This document shows, piece by piece, positions 11,086 through 21,899 of a stretch of DNA of 64,000 bases. The stretch lies in NCBI RefSeq assembly GCF_024166365.1, contig NC_064819.1, positions 207,539,293 to 207,603,292 of the forward strand. The letters run 5' to 3'. A model generated the notes under the pieces. The model saw only the letters and a program-made list of their open reading frames with translations. It did no database searches and was not told where the DNA came from. The stretch's first letter is position 1, and each line of letters begins with the position of its first letter. The translations under genes were made by a program, and so were the position numbers. This DNA comes from Elephas maximus indicus. Taxonomy: Eukaryota > Chordata > Mammalia > Proboscidea > Elephantidae.

Positions 11086-13429
11086 TCATTGGAAGGAATA
11101 AGGAACACACACTTACCACTTGCTTGGCAGGGAGAAGAGAAGCGCGGGGAGGCCTACGATCTGGTAGTTGAGACAGCTGCCTTCTAAATCTTGCTTTTCC
11201 AGAAACAAGAAAAGACAGGGTTGGGTTAGTAACAGCCTCATTATTTTTTCATCCTATTCTTTTTCTAGTCGGATTGAAGAAGTTAAATGTCTGAGGAGAG
11301 CAGATTGTGATAAAAGCCTCTCTCTTTACCAAGGATTTGGGCTGCTCCAGTCTGTACTGTATTTCCCTATTTTTAGTGAAATTTAAAATTTAGTTAAACT
11401 CCTGAATGACCTCTGGGGAAGAAAATTAGTTTTGTCGAAGGCTGCACCTCAAACTTTATACAGCTACAAATCAGAGTACAAAGGTGACTTCACCCTGGAA
11501 AATTCTCTTTTGGAACTAGGTCATTTATGAACTGAAAACTAAATCGATGTACTTTCACCCTTAGCCTGAACATTCTGTTCTTTAAATGGCCTTCAGAACC
11601 AGCACTGTCTTTGTTCTGTGGTTATTTCCTTCCAAACTGTGTAAAGGACAATTCCTTTTACAGAGTCAGCAAATAGCAATGTGTCCAAGATCTGCTATCT
11701 CACCAGCACTTCAGGAAAGTGAATCACAAGATCCAGTCTCTCCATTCTCAAGCTGGGTCACTGCTGTGAGAAACGGGTTTTATAGTTGAGGTGGGAAATT
11801 GTAAGCAAAAGTTTTCAATCTTGTAGCTCTTCTACTCAAAAACAGATCAGGTTTCAAAAGTTTGTTCATAAATGCTTTTGATTATAAGTAAAAAGAGACC
11901 AAAAGTGACTAATTATTGTGTTGCTCCCTGACGTTTTTCTACCAAATAGGACTGTGGGTGATTTTTTCATGCTTTAGAATTCAGTATCCTGAATTCTCTT
12001 CTTAGAAATGTTGCGTCAGGCATCTTTTTTTCTAGAATAAAACAGCTTCAGCTAAAATTAAAATCTATTGAGAAAAACCTTGGACTCTGATTTTTCCAAG
12101 GTTATATGAAATGTCTTAGCAACTACATTTTGATGTTATGCAAATTACAACAGGTGTTGAACCTGTGGAAGCACTAATCACTTTTGCCATGCTTAACCTT
12201 GGAGTTATTATCCCTAGACTCTAAACTGCTCCTAAATTAATGTTAGGCTACTGTGTGTCTGGCATCCACGCCTTGGCTGGGTGGCCTGTTGGATCCTGTT
12301 TTATTTCTGCCATCACAGCCCAATACAAAGCCTGATACTGGTCCTTCCAGTACTTTCCGCTACGTGGCTGCCAAGGTCAAAGGCTACTTTCAAAGTCTCC
12401 AAGACAGGAATCATGGGAACCTTCTAATCTTGGGAAAATCCCTGCTGAATTGAATATGACATCTCAGAAGTTATTATGAGGGGAGGCTGACCTGGCCTCT
12501 CCTCTTCTCAAAACCCCAGTTCTCAGAGAGCATTATATGAGCTCCATGAACCTTCTGCTGAGCCTCTCATTTCCCACCTCAGGCAGGAAGCAGCCTGGCC
12601 AGAGTCTGCATGGTCATCATGTTATCCTGATATCCCTGGGGGCCCCCTCTGGGGGTGGCTGTGATATCCTCCACTTCTGACTTCACTTGCTACATCTTAG
12701 TGGGGGAAATGGCATGGATTATAGGCAAGGACTGAGAGTACCATCGGCCTTGGCGTTTGCCCTGCCCGCCCTGCTCTCTCTATTTTGGATTATTGGGGAG
12801 TGCATGAATATTATCCATTAGTACTTTTCACATGCTGCATGATTTACTCTTTGTCCTTTACAGTAGTTCCCACTGTCCAACAATTCGTCCAATTTGCCCT
12901 TCAATGTTTGCCATTTTCTCACCATTTTTAATTTATTATATGTACTTATAGGCTTGTCACAATGACACACTTCTTCTAAGATAATGATCCGAAAACATCT
13001 ATGCAACCAAACCTCACCCTAAAAAAGGAGGGGTTGGCAAATACTAACTACACAACAACAGATACCATCTTCCGATACAGTCCCGTTTAAGCTTCTCCTG
13101 TTTGGATAGCTTCATTCTACATGAGCCTATACATTATTCAATAGAGAGAATTTCTGTGGTGTTAATTTGGAAGCAGTTGCACCTATAATTCTGTGTTTAG
13201 GTTCCCCTCCTCTCTAGGAAGATAGAGTGGTATAAGGGAAAGAGGGATGGACTAGGAATCAGGGTACTTGGCTATTTCATTGCTCGTTTGCTCTCTGAAT
13301 GAGGTCTCTGGGCTTTAATTTCCTTACCCTTGAAAAGAGAGGGTAGATTAGGTTATTTGAATTTTGTATGGCACTACTTAAATTCTAAAAAATGCTATGC
13401 AAGGCCATGCATTCCTGTTCATTCAAAAC
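11086..13429. other. Unique stretch, no gene recognised
   Basis: About 2.3 kb with no repeat family that I can name. Small frames (60-72 codons) occur in both directions without domains. This is one of the longest repeat-free blocks in the window. Confidence 0.4.
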
Positions 13430-13570
13430 ACTCTTGTGTGCATCATACAGTGCTAGGTGTGTCGGGTAATACAAAGGTGAATTGGAAAGATGTCACCTTT
13501 TGAGAGTTAATAGTCTAGTAGAATAAGTGCATAAGTAACAATAAACAATGTGTAAAATGATAAGCACCCT
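13430..13570 (-). mobile_element. L2-like fragment
   Basis: Weak antisense L2 pattern: tgcatcatacagtgctaggt, gtaatacaaaggtgaat and aataaacaatgtgtaaaatg. Diverged; tentative. Confidence 0.4.
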
Positions 13571-13583
13571 CAGAAAGTTATGA

Positions 13584-13882
13584 GGCATTGGTGGTTCAGT
13601 GGTAGAACTCTCATCTCTCATGAGGGAGACTGGGCTTGATTCCCGGCCAAAGCACCTCATTTGCAGCCACCGCCTATCCATAAGTGGTGGCTTATGTGTT
13701 GGTATGATTCTGAACAGGTTTTAACAGAACTTCTAGACTAAGACAGACTGGGAAGAAAAGCCTGATGATCTACTTCAAAAAACCAGCCAATGAAAACCCA
13801 GTAGATTACAACAGTTTGATCCTATTGTACATGCGGTCACTATGAGTTGAGGTCAACTGAACAGCAGCTAACAACAACAACA
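13584..13882 (+). mobile_element. tRNA-Gly-headed AfroSINE
   Basis: The head gcattggtggttcagtggta closely matches the 5' half of tRNA-Gly, with the A box (tggttcagtgg) and a decayed B box (gcttgattccc). The middle (gtgttggtatgattctgaac, agactaagacagactggg) resembles RTE 5' sequence seen at 57965-58163. The end (cactatgagttgaggtcaac, cagctaacaacaacaaca) is the RTE-like 3' tail. Confidence 0.92.
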
Positions 13883-14069
13883 CTTAAACTTTTTAGCCCA
13901 TTTTTCAAGAGCCAGTTAGGATGCTACCAATCAGTCAGATCACTTGTGTAAATGAGATTACAGGGAGGGCAGAGAGTGACTTAATTCATTCTGTTTGTTT
14001 GAATAACAGTTGTTATGATTATAAAAGTTATAAAATGAAAAATGGGTCAGAGACTTGAACAGGCACTTA

Positions 14070-14560
14070 TTATTGTTAGGTGCCATCAAGTCATTTCTGA
14101 ATCATAGTGACCCTATGTGTAACAGAACAAAATGTTGCTTGGTCCTGTGCCATCCTCACAATGTAAGTATGTTTGAGCCCATTGTTGCTACTGTGTCAAT
14201 CCATCTTTTTCGGGGTCTTCTTCTTTTTCACTGACCCTCTACTTTACCAAAGGAGCCCTGGAGGAGCAGTGGCTAAAGCATTTGGCTGTTAACCAAAAGG
14301 TCATCAGCTGGAACCAGCCAGTGCCATGAGAGAAAGATGTGGCAGTCTGCTTTTGTAAAGATTACAGATGTGGAAACCCTATAAGGGAGTTCTACTCTGT
14401 CCTATAGAGTCTCTATAAGTCATAATCAATCCAATGGAAATGGATTCTACTTTACCAAGCATGATGCCCTTCTCCAGGAATTGATCCATCCTGATAACAT
14501 GTCCAAAGTAAACGAGAGTAACTCTTGCCATCCTCAATTCTAGGGAGCATTCTGAGGAAT
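14070..14560 (-). mobile_element. RTE LINE 3' fragment with nested SINE
   Basis: Antisense RTE 3' end: ttattgttaggtgccatcaa, then cctatgtgtaacagaacaaa, gagcccattgttgctactgt, and after the SINE atgatgcccttctccagg. The 9-bp repeat aggcactta (14061-14069 and 14561-14569) flanks it, consistent with insertion into the L1. The RTE 5' part is missing. Confidence 0.82.
14251..14445 (+). mobile_element. AfroSINE, long form, with 13-bp target duplication
   Basis: Head aggagccctggaggagcag, gctgttaaccaaaaggtcat, long-form insert agaaagatgtggcagtctgc, then ggaaaccctataagg and tcctatagagtctctataag. Bracketed by the perfect direct repeat tctactttaccaa (14238-14250 and 14446-14458), which is RTE sequence. 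The SINE therefore jumped into the RTE fragment. Confidence 0.95.
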
Positions 14561-14654
14561 AGGCACTTACAAAGCGCCAACCAGCATGTGAAAATAGTCT
14601 TAAACTCATTAGTCAATAAAGAAATGCAATGAACCATAATCAGATATTAGTACC

Positions 14655-14733
14655 AAAAAACAAACAAAAAAATCAAACACATTGCTGTTAAGTCGATTCC
14701 AACTCATAGCAATCTTATAGGACAAATTAGAAT
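14655..14733 (-). mobile_element. AfroSINE 3' fragment
   Basis: A-rich tail followed by attgctgttaagtcgattcc, aactcatagcaatcttatag and gacaaattagaat, after which SINE identity stops. Left part of a SINE-L2-SINE block. Confidence 0.85.
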
Positions 14734-15047
14734 GGAAGCAGATGGATTAGTTAGGAGGCATTACAATGTTTTAGGGGAGAGCTGATAGTACCCTGGGCTA
14801 GAGGTTAGCAATGGAGGTAGTAAGAAGTGGTCAGATGTGGGATATACTTTGAAGACTAGAAATGATAAAGGTCTGTACAGATGTAAGGGAAATTGAGGAT
14901 TCAAGGATAGCTCTTAAATTTTTGGCTTGAGCAACTGAGTATTGGTGGCATTTACTGAGACAGAAATTGGTGAAGAGGACTGGCTTTAGGGGAAAGATGA
15001 GGAGTTCAGTTTTGAACATGTTAAGTTTGAGATGCCTAGTAGATAAC
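14734..15047 (-). mobile_element. L2 LINE fragment with reverse-transcriptase remnant
   Basis: The minus-strand frame over 14831-15088 contains RHLKLNMFKTELLIFPLKP and AKNLRAILESSISLTS. These resemble the L2/CR1 reverse-transcriptase C-terminal region (HLKLN..KTELL and VKNLGV.LDSSLS). It is decayed, with no catalytic motif. Confidence 0.7.
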
Positions 15048-15205
15048 CAAAAACGAAATGAAACCTGTTGCTGTCGAGTCGATTCCAACTCATAGCAACC
15101 CTACAGGGCAGAGTAGAACTGCCTCATAGGGTTTCCAAGAAACAGGTGGTAGATTCAAACTGCTGACCTTTTAGCAGCTGAGCTCTTAACCACTGCACCA
15201 CCAAG
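15048..15205 (-). mobile_element. AfroSINE, short form
   Basis: Antisense copy: gttgctgtcgagtcgattcc, gcagagtagaactgcctcat, accttttagcagctgagctc, ccactgcaccaccaagg. About half of the wggttagcagcc box is lost (accttttagcagc). Confidence 0.92.
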
Positions 15206-15548
15206 GATATTAATGCACACCCACCCAAATGATAATGATAATGCCAAGTAGTGGTTAAAATGTGGAACAGCGGGAACTCTCATAAGCTGCGTAAATTCAT
15301 AGAGCCATTTTGGAAAACTCTTCAGCATCACTATTAAAGCAGCTGAACATACACAGGACCCAGAAATTCCACTTCTAGATTCAAACCCAATAGAAATGTG
15401 TACACTTGTGAACCAAAAGACATAGACAAGAATGGTCATAGCAGCCTTATTCATAACAGCCTCAAAAACCCAGATATTCATCAACAGTAAAACTGATACA
15501 TAAATTTTAGTAGATTCATACAATGTACATAATTTCACCACTTAGGGA

Positions 15549-16390
15549 TACTGTGGGGTAAATAATTTGGTCTTTGCCCTTGGTTCCTGAGAGATAACCT
15601 CTAAGTCTTGGATTTTCCCCAATGATTGAAGTGTCTTTGAGGATTTCAGACCACACCTAAGGGTTTGTGACTCATATTGGGTGAGGGCTGACTAGGCTAG
15701 AAAGACCCATCACGTGATATCAGCCCATCTTCAGGAAAGGTGTGCCTGAAGATTGAATTCAATCAACATGCCTATGTAATGAGGTCCCAGTAAAGGCTCT
15801 GAACATGGAAGCTCTATAGGTTTCCTAGCTGGTGATAGATATTGAGGTATGTGGAAGGGTACAGGACACGGAAGCTCTGTGTTTGGAATCCTCCCAACCT
15901 CCCCCCATGTATCTCTTCATTTGAATCCTTTTTGCTATAACAAAACTGTAATCATGAGTATAGTGCTTTCTTGAGTTCTGTGATTCATTCTAGAGAGTTA
16001 TCGAATCCGAAAGAGTAGTGATAGCCAACACATCAGAAGTAAGATGGGGTTGGAGGCGCCCCAGTTTATAGCTGGTATCCTGAGGGCTTAGAAGGAACCC
16101 TTGAATTTGTAACCAGTGGATCAGAACTGAGGGTGTCATGGGTAACCAAAGCTTGTGACTGATGTCTGAAGTCTTGGGCAGACTTGGCATCTGGAGGACT
16201 GTGCCCTTTGACTTGTGAGATCTGACCTCGCTCCAGGTAGTTAGGGTCAGAGGAAGAAGTATTGCATGGGTAGCTGAGTTGGAAATGAATTGAACTGAAT
16301 AGGCTGCATTGATAATAGAGTATAATAGATTGTATAGATTTGATTGATCTTTACATTTGATGTCAGAAAAGTGGGATTTCACTTCCAAGC
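15549..16390 (+). mobile_element. ERV-type LTR
   Basis: About 840 bp with an LTR style known from mammalian ERVs: cttggttcctgagagataac, tttgaggatttcagaccaca, gagggctgactaggctagaa, catgcctatgtaatgaggtc, then ttgctataacaaaactgtaa and ctttcttgagttctgtgatt. The exact ends and family name are not certain. A 132-codon minus frame (15990-16388) is antisense to it. Confidence 0.6.
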
Positions 16391-17306
16391 AGATATGCTA
16401 TAAATAATATGATATTTCTTTATAGTCCTTTTTGTATGTATTTAATATTAAAGATACACACTTTGCATCTTTTTAAAAATATGCAATAACAAGCATTTTC
16501 CATAAGGTAAAAAAAAAAACTGTAAACATTTTAATAGTTCGCCTTTTTCTTGTTATTATAATTATAGTTTGCAATCACTGTGTCCCAAGCACTGTGTTAA
16601 GTACTTTATATTCTTTACAAGTTATCTTTATATGTTTTAATCCCTTAGTCCATGCTCCAGCCCAAGCTACTGCATCACGTCACCACCTACGGCTGAAGTC
16701 CATGGTCGTGATCATTTGTTTCTGGCCCCCAGCTATGCAGCTTCAGGCTCACTAGCCCTCTCAGCATTCCTTATTAAGGCTCAGTCCTTGAACACCATGA
16801 ACAAGCTGTCAACAACCAGGGCAACCACTTCAGGCCCACTTACCTAGGCCACTCCATTTACCAGGGCAACGCTAAGACTTGGGACATAGTGGACAAGGTG
16901 CCATGCTTTCTACTAGTCCTACTGTTCTCCAGTTTCTCTAGTCCTCTCTGGAAGTTTCTACCAGATTACCTCACACCTAACTCCACAATTCTGCCTAAAA
17001 AATATGACCAGGGTCAGGGGAATAAAAACTCTGACTATTTACCTCCACAACCCTTCTTTTCCCTTCTCTTTTCCATATTCCTCCATGTAGAAAGGAGCCA
17101 ACTTACCATTTCCTCTTTTTGGCTGGAACTCCTCTTCCCTATGACAGTACAATCTTACGATCTCACTATGATAGGTCAAAATAGCATCTTTTCTACATTC
17201 TAGGGGAACTCTATGATCTGAGTTCTCCGGCTCAGCCCTTGATATGGTACTAGCAACTTGAAAACGCCCCAAACAAAGATACATTGCTTTACTACCTTAG
17301 TTATGT
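16391..17306. other. Mostly unique, one MIR-like patch
   Basis: An antisense MIR-like patch lies at about 16575-16650 (gtcccaagcactgtgttaag). The rest is unrecognised. The 104-codon plus frame (16889-17203) and an 81-codon minus frame overlap it and have no domain. Confidence 0.4.
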
Positions 17307-19021
17307 GGTTGTTGTTAGGTGCTGTCAAGTCGGTTCTGTCTGATAGTGACCCTATGTACAATAGAATGAAATACTACTTGGTTCTCTGCCATGCCCACAA
17401 TCATTACTAGGCTTGAACTCATTGTTGCAGCCACTGTGTCAATCTATCTCATTAAGGGTCTTCCTCTTTTTCACTGACCCTCTACTATACCAAGCATGAT
17501 GTTTAAGTACCAAATTCTCCAGGGACTGATCCCTCCTGACAACATGTCCAAAGTATGTAAGACGTAGTCTCACCATTCTTGCTTCCAAGGAACATTCTGG
17601 TTGTGCTTCTTCCAAGACAAATTTGTTTGTTCTTTTAGTAGTCCACAGTATATTCAATATTCTTCACCAACACCACAATTCAAAGGTGTCAGTTCTTCTG
17701 TCTTCCTTATTCATTGTCCAGCTTTCACATGCATATGATGCAATTGAAACTACCATGGCTTAGGTCAGGCACACCTTAGTCTTCAAGGTGACATCTTTGC
17801 TTTTCAACACTTTTAAGAGGTCTTTTGCAGCAGATTTGCCCAATGCAATGCATCTTTTGATTTCTTGACAGCTGCTTCCCTGTGTGTTGATTGTGGATCC
17901 AAGTAAAATGAAATCCTTGATAACTTCAATCTTTTCTCCATTGATCGTGATGTTGCTTATTGGTCCAGTTGTGAGGATTTTTGTTTTCTTTTTTGTTGAG
18001 GTGCAATCCATAGTGAAGGCTGTGGTCTTTGATCTTCATCGGTATGTGCTTCAAGTCCTCCTCACTTTCAGCAAGCAAGGTTGTGTCATCTGCATAACGC
18101 AGGTTGTTAATAGCCTTCCACCAATCCTGATGCCTCATTCTCTTTCCTATAGTCCAGCTTCTCGGATCATGTGCTCAGCATACAGATTGAATAGGTATGG
18201 CGAAAGGATACAACCCTGACACTCACCTTTCCTGACTTTAAACCATGCAGTATCCTTTTATTCTGTCCGAACGACTGCCTCTTGATCTATGTGCAGGTTC
18301 CTCATGAGCACAATTAAGTGTTCCAGAATTCCTATTCTTTGCAATGCTATCCATAATTTGTTATGATCCACACAGCTGAATGCCTTTGCATAGTCAATAA
18401 AACATAGGTAAACATTTTTCTGGTATTCCGCTTTCAGCCAGATCCATCTGACATCAGCGATGATATCCCTGGTTCCACATCCTCTTCAGAATCTGGCCTG
18501 AATTTCTGGCAGTTCTCTCTGGATATGCTGCTGTAGTCGCTTTTGGATGATCTTCAGCAAAATTTTACTTGTGTGTGATATTAATGATATTGTTCAGTAA
18601 TTTCCGCATCCGGTTGGATCACCTTTCTTGGGAATAGGCATAAATATGGATCTCTTCTAGTCGGTTGGCCAGGTAGCTGTCTTCTAAATTTCTTGGCATA
18701 GACAAGTGAGCACTTCCAGCACTGCATGCATTTGTTGAAACATCTCAGCTGATATTCCGTCGATTCCTGGAACCTTGTTTTTCACCAACTGCTTCATTGC
18801 AGCTTAGACTTCTTCCTTCAGTACCATCAGTTCCTGATCATATGCTACCTCTTGAAATGGTTGAACACTGACCAATTCATTTTGGCATAGTGACTCTGTG
18901 TATTCCTTCCATCTTTCCCCACAGAAACCTTCGCTGTTGCAGCTCGAGGCTTGAATTTTTTCTTCAGTTCTTTCAGTTTGAGAAATGATAAGCGTGTTCT
19001 TCCCTTTTGGTTTTCTATCTC
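17307..19021 (-). mobile_element. RTE LINE copy A (RTE1-like)
   Basis: A 1.7-kb antisense copy starting with the element's 3' tail (gttgttgttaggtgctgtca). It runs through the reverse-transcriptase C-terminal half into the region before the palm. The RTE order of motifs is kept when compared with copies B (46668-49312) and C (56871-58163). The endonuclease and 5' end are missing, and the copy stops where the LTR at 19022 begins. Confidence 0.93.
17439..18849 (-). pseudogene. RTE reverse transcriptase remnant (copy A)
   Basis: The minus strand encodes pieces of an RTE reverse transcriptase split by frameshifts and stops. The catalytic YADD (motif C) lies at 18085-18096 in the context INNLRYADDTTLLAESEEDL. 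Downstream come LLGSTINTQGSS.QEIKR (17760-18011) and a C-terminal ECSLEARMVRLRLTYFGHVV (17439-17657). At least three frame changes make it non-functional. Confidence 0.9.
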
Positions 19022-19536
19022 CAGCTTATTATCTAGTGCTGCTATAACAGAAATACCACAAGTGGGTGGCTTTAACAAGGAGAAATTTATTCTCTCACGG
19101 TTCAGGAGTACAAATTCAGAGTGTCAGTTCCAGGAGAAGGGTTCCTCTCTCTGTCAGCTCTGGGGAAAGGTTTTCATCATGAATCTTCCCCTGGTCTAGG
19201 AGTTTCTCAGTACAGGGACCCTGGGTCCAAATTACGCACTCCCCTCCTGGTTCTTCATTCTTGGTTGTAGGAAGTCCTTCTCCTCTCTGCTCACTTTTCT
19301 CTTTTGTATCTCAAAAGAGATTGATTTAAGACACACCCTATCTTGTAGATTGAGTCCTGCATCATTAATCTACCTGCCTCTAATCTTGCCTCATTAACAT
19401 CATAGAGGTTAGGATTTGCAACACATAGGATAATCACATCAGATCACAAAATGGTGGACAACCACACAATACTGGGAATCATGGCCTAGCCAAGTTGACA
19501 CATATTTGGGGGGGGGGGGACACAATTCGATCCATA
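19022..19536 (-). mobile_element. ERVL/MaLR-like LTR, antisense
   Basis: Starts with the antisense 3' end (tgctgctataacagaaatac, cacaagtgggtggctttaac). It ends aatactgggaatcatggcc ... G-run, then acacaattcgatcc. Read on the minus strand it begins atggatcgaattgtgtcccc and ends tatagcagcactag. Same family as 1-66. The 77-codon and 82-codon frames across its left edge are chance. Confidence 0.8.
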
Positions 19537-19774
19537 CCACTACCCAAAAATTTATAACCTTGTTTCACAATTACTATTTTGAGTGGATCTCTATGAGAGT
19601 GCCTGTTTCACGTCTGTCTTGACATTTGTTTATGTATCAGATTTTTCTTAATCACACATTACAGGCAAAAGAACAAACAAGAAATTAAAGAAAGACTCTT
19701 CAGTTATTTTAATTTACATTTTTTAACTTCTAACATTGACTTTTTGCATTTGTTAACAATTTACTCTTTATTAA
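19537..19774. other. No recognisable feature
   Basis: AT-rich stretch between an LTR and an LTR tail; nothing identified. Confidence 0.4.
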
Positions 19775-19827
19775 TACCATCCACTTGTGGTATTTCTGTT
19801 ACAGCAGCATTAGATGACTAAGACAAT
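19775..19827 (+). mobile_element. LTR 3'-end fragment
   Basis: Reads cacttgtggtatttctgtta then cagcagcattagatgactaa gaca, the sense 3' end of the same LTR group seen at 36462-36874 and 54752-55321. The rest of the element is absent or unrecognisable. Confidence 0.7.
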
Positions 19828-20766
19828 GGTTAAGATAAAACAACAAACAGAAAATATCAAATGTTGATGAGGATGTGGGGAAATTGGAACCCTTACTCAT
19901 TGCTGGTAGGAATGAAAAATGGTACAGCTGTTGTGGAAAACAGTGTGGCAGTTCTTCAAAAAGCTAAAAATAGAACTACCATATAACCCAAGAATTCTGC
20001 TCCTAGGCATGTACCCAAAAGACTTGAAAACAGAGACTTAAACAGAGATTTGTACACCAGTGTTCATTGCAGTGCTGTTCACAATTGCCAAAAGGTGGAA
20101 ATATCCTAAATTCTCACCAACAGATGAATGGATAAACAAAATGTGATACAAATATACAACGGAATACCACTCAGCCAGTAAGAAAAATGGAGTCTTGATA
20201 CATGCTAAAATATGGATGAAGCTTGAAGACATTACGCTGAGTGAAATAAATCAACCACAAAAGGACAAATATTGTATAACCTCACTTACATAAAAAAACA
20301 AGGACAAGCAAATGTATAGAGACTGGCTTATTAGTGGTTACCACGGGCAGGAGGAATGGGGAAACAGGGGTTATTGCTTAAGGATTACTGAGTTTTCATT
20401 TACCGTGATGGAAAACTTGCACTGATTAAGGGATCTCATGAAAATTAAAAACTTTTGTTCATCGAAAGACTTTAGCATATAAATGAATGTAAAAAAAAAA
20501 AGAAAACCTATTACTGTTGAGTTGATTCCAACTCTTAGCAACCCTACAGGACAGAGTAGAACTGCCCCATAGGTTTCCAAGGAGCAGCTGGTGGATTCCA
20601 ACTGCTGACCTTTTGGTTAGCAGCCAGGCTCTTAAACATTGTGCCACCAGGTCTCCTAAGTGAATATAATTGCCAATTAATGTAATTGCTGTAAATAAGT
20701 TGTAAATCTGTATAAAGTTGAATTCGCAAAAGTTGTGTGATAGATATATTTATAACAACCACACAC
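19828..20766 (+). mobile_element. L1 3' end, interrupted by AfroSINE
   Basis: Classic L1 3'-region wording: tgatgaggatgtggggaaat, tcattgctggtaggaatgaa, ctaccatataacccaagaat, agatgaatggataaacaaaa, ggaataccactcagcc and atatttataacaacc at the end. Non-coding 3' portion, 5'-truncated. A SINE splits it at 20490-20656. Confidence 0.88.
20490..20656 (-). mobile_element. AfroSINE, short form
   Basis: A-rich tail, then gttgagttgattccaactct, ggacagagtagaactgcccc, tccaaggagcagctggtgg and attgtgccaccaggtctcc. Inserted in the L1 end; the flanks aatgaatgta and aagtgaatata may be a decayed target duplication. Confidence 0.93.
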
Positions 20767-20789
20767 ACACAAAAAAAGAGTAGCTGCTG

Positions 20790-21805
20790 AGGCTGCTTAT
20801 ATACAACCAAGCGCCTCATGGAATTCGGTTCTGTGGTTTGGTGGATTAGGGTAACGGTTTCACTGGACATTCAAATTAATTGGCCTAATATCATGTTTAC
20901 TGTTTATGTTCTACCCTCCTAATTCACTGTGTAGTGCCTAGGGTCTTAAAAGCTTGCAAACAGCCATTCAAATTACAGCAATTTTTCTCTACTCACCTGG
21001 AACAAGAGAGAAAGAAGTCAGGAATAGGAGGAGGATATGGAATATGTGGCTAATTGCCTCCATAAACAACTGTCTCCTTTGCCATGAGACCAGAAGAACT
21101 AGATGGTGTCCAGCTACCTCTACTGAAGGTTTTGATCAAAGATTCTGTCAAATAATCCTGATCACAAGGGAGAATATATAGAATAGAATTTCAAATTGTC
21201 ATGGAATCTAGCTTTTCTGAAACCATGGGTACTGAAAGAACCCCTGAAACTACTGCCCTGAGCTAATCTTTAAACTTTAAACCAAAAAATCTCCCCTGAA
21301 GTCTTCATAAAACCAAACAATAGTATAACTTAACTAGTAAAGACTGTCTGCCTTGAGCATTGCCTCCTTTACCATCTATCTACATGGGATTGAATTGACA
21401 AGAGCAACCCAAAAGATTAGATAGGAAACTTAAGGGACAGTGACTTTTTGTTAATGGGGGAGGAACAACTCAGAAAAGGAGGATGAGAATGGTTGTAAAA
21501 CTCGAAGAATGTAATCAATGTGACAGAATTGTACATGTCCAAAAAAAAAAAGCAACCCATTGCCGTTGAGTCGATTCTGACTCATAACAACCCTATAGGA
21601 CAGAGTAGAACTGCCCCATAGAGTTTCCAAGGAGCACCTGGTGGATTCGAACTGCCGGCCTTTTGGTTAGCAGCTATAGCACTTAACCACTACACCGCCA
21701 GGGTTTCCACTGTACATGTAGAAACTGTTAAATTGATGTATGTTTTGTTGTATATATTCTCAACAATAATAATAAAAATAAAACAAATTATTAAAAAAAA
21801 AAAAG
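20790..21805 (+). mobile_element. Afrotherian-type L1 3' UTR, interrupted by AfroSINE
   Basis: A second L1-like tail: gaatttcaaattgtcatgga, aactactgccctgagctaat, agattagataggaaacttaa, ggaggaacaactcagaaaag and, after the SINE, gtagaaactgttaaattgat and an AATAAAAATAAA tail. The left boundary is uncertain. A 75-codon frame inside is non-coding UTR. Confidence 0.75.
21541..21709 (-). mobile_element. AfroSINE nested in L1 tail
   Basis: Near-consensus antisense copy: attgccgttgagtcgattct, ggacagagtagaactgcccc, tccaaggagcacctggtgg, tacaccgccagggtttcc. A 9-bp direct repeat tgtacatgt (21530-21538 and 21711-21719), which is L1 sequence, marks the insertion. Confidence 0.95.
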
Positions 21806-21899
21806 AAAACCTTATGAATCACAGTGGTACAATCCTGTTGTACATAGGGTGGCCATGAGTTGGGGGCAGACTCAATGGCAGCTAAGAAGAACAACACAA
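21806..21899 (+). mobile_element. tRNA-Gly-headed AfroSINE, 3' fragment
   Basis: Only the 3' part remains: gaaaaccttatgaatcacag, gttgtacatagggtggccat, gagttgggggcagactcaat, ggcagctaagaagaacaaca. Confidence 0.85.

Larger units (their letters stand above)
14030..15545 (+). mobile_element. Old L1 fragment, repeatedly interrupted
   Basis: L1 sequence appears in three colinear pieces: 14030-14069 (aaaatgggtcagagacttga), 14561-14650 (ataaagaaatgcaatgaacc) and 15213-15545 (ggaactctcataagc, aaattccacttctagat, ttcatagcagcc-like tcatagcagccttattcata). The gaps hold an RTE piece (14070-14560) and a SINE-L2-SINE block (14650-15205). Confidence 0.75.

Noticed and set aside
13584-13650. tRNA-Gly gene
   Set aside because: Only the head matches; the cloverleaf 3' half is not kept and the sequence continues as a SINE.
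15155-15541. 128-codon minus frame
   Set aside because: Antisense to L1 and SINE sequence.
15990-16388. 132-codon minus frame
   Set aside because: Antisense to an ERV-type LTR.
1-19536. A 19-kb provirus between two LTR ends
   Set aside because: No internal retroviral genes lie between; many unrelated repeats and unique DNA do.
17307-19536. RTE copy A and the LTR as one RTE-derived unit
   Set aside because: The LTR is a separate family with its own ends; RTE sequence does not resume after it.
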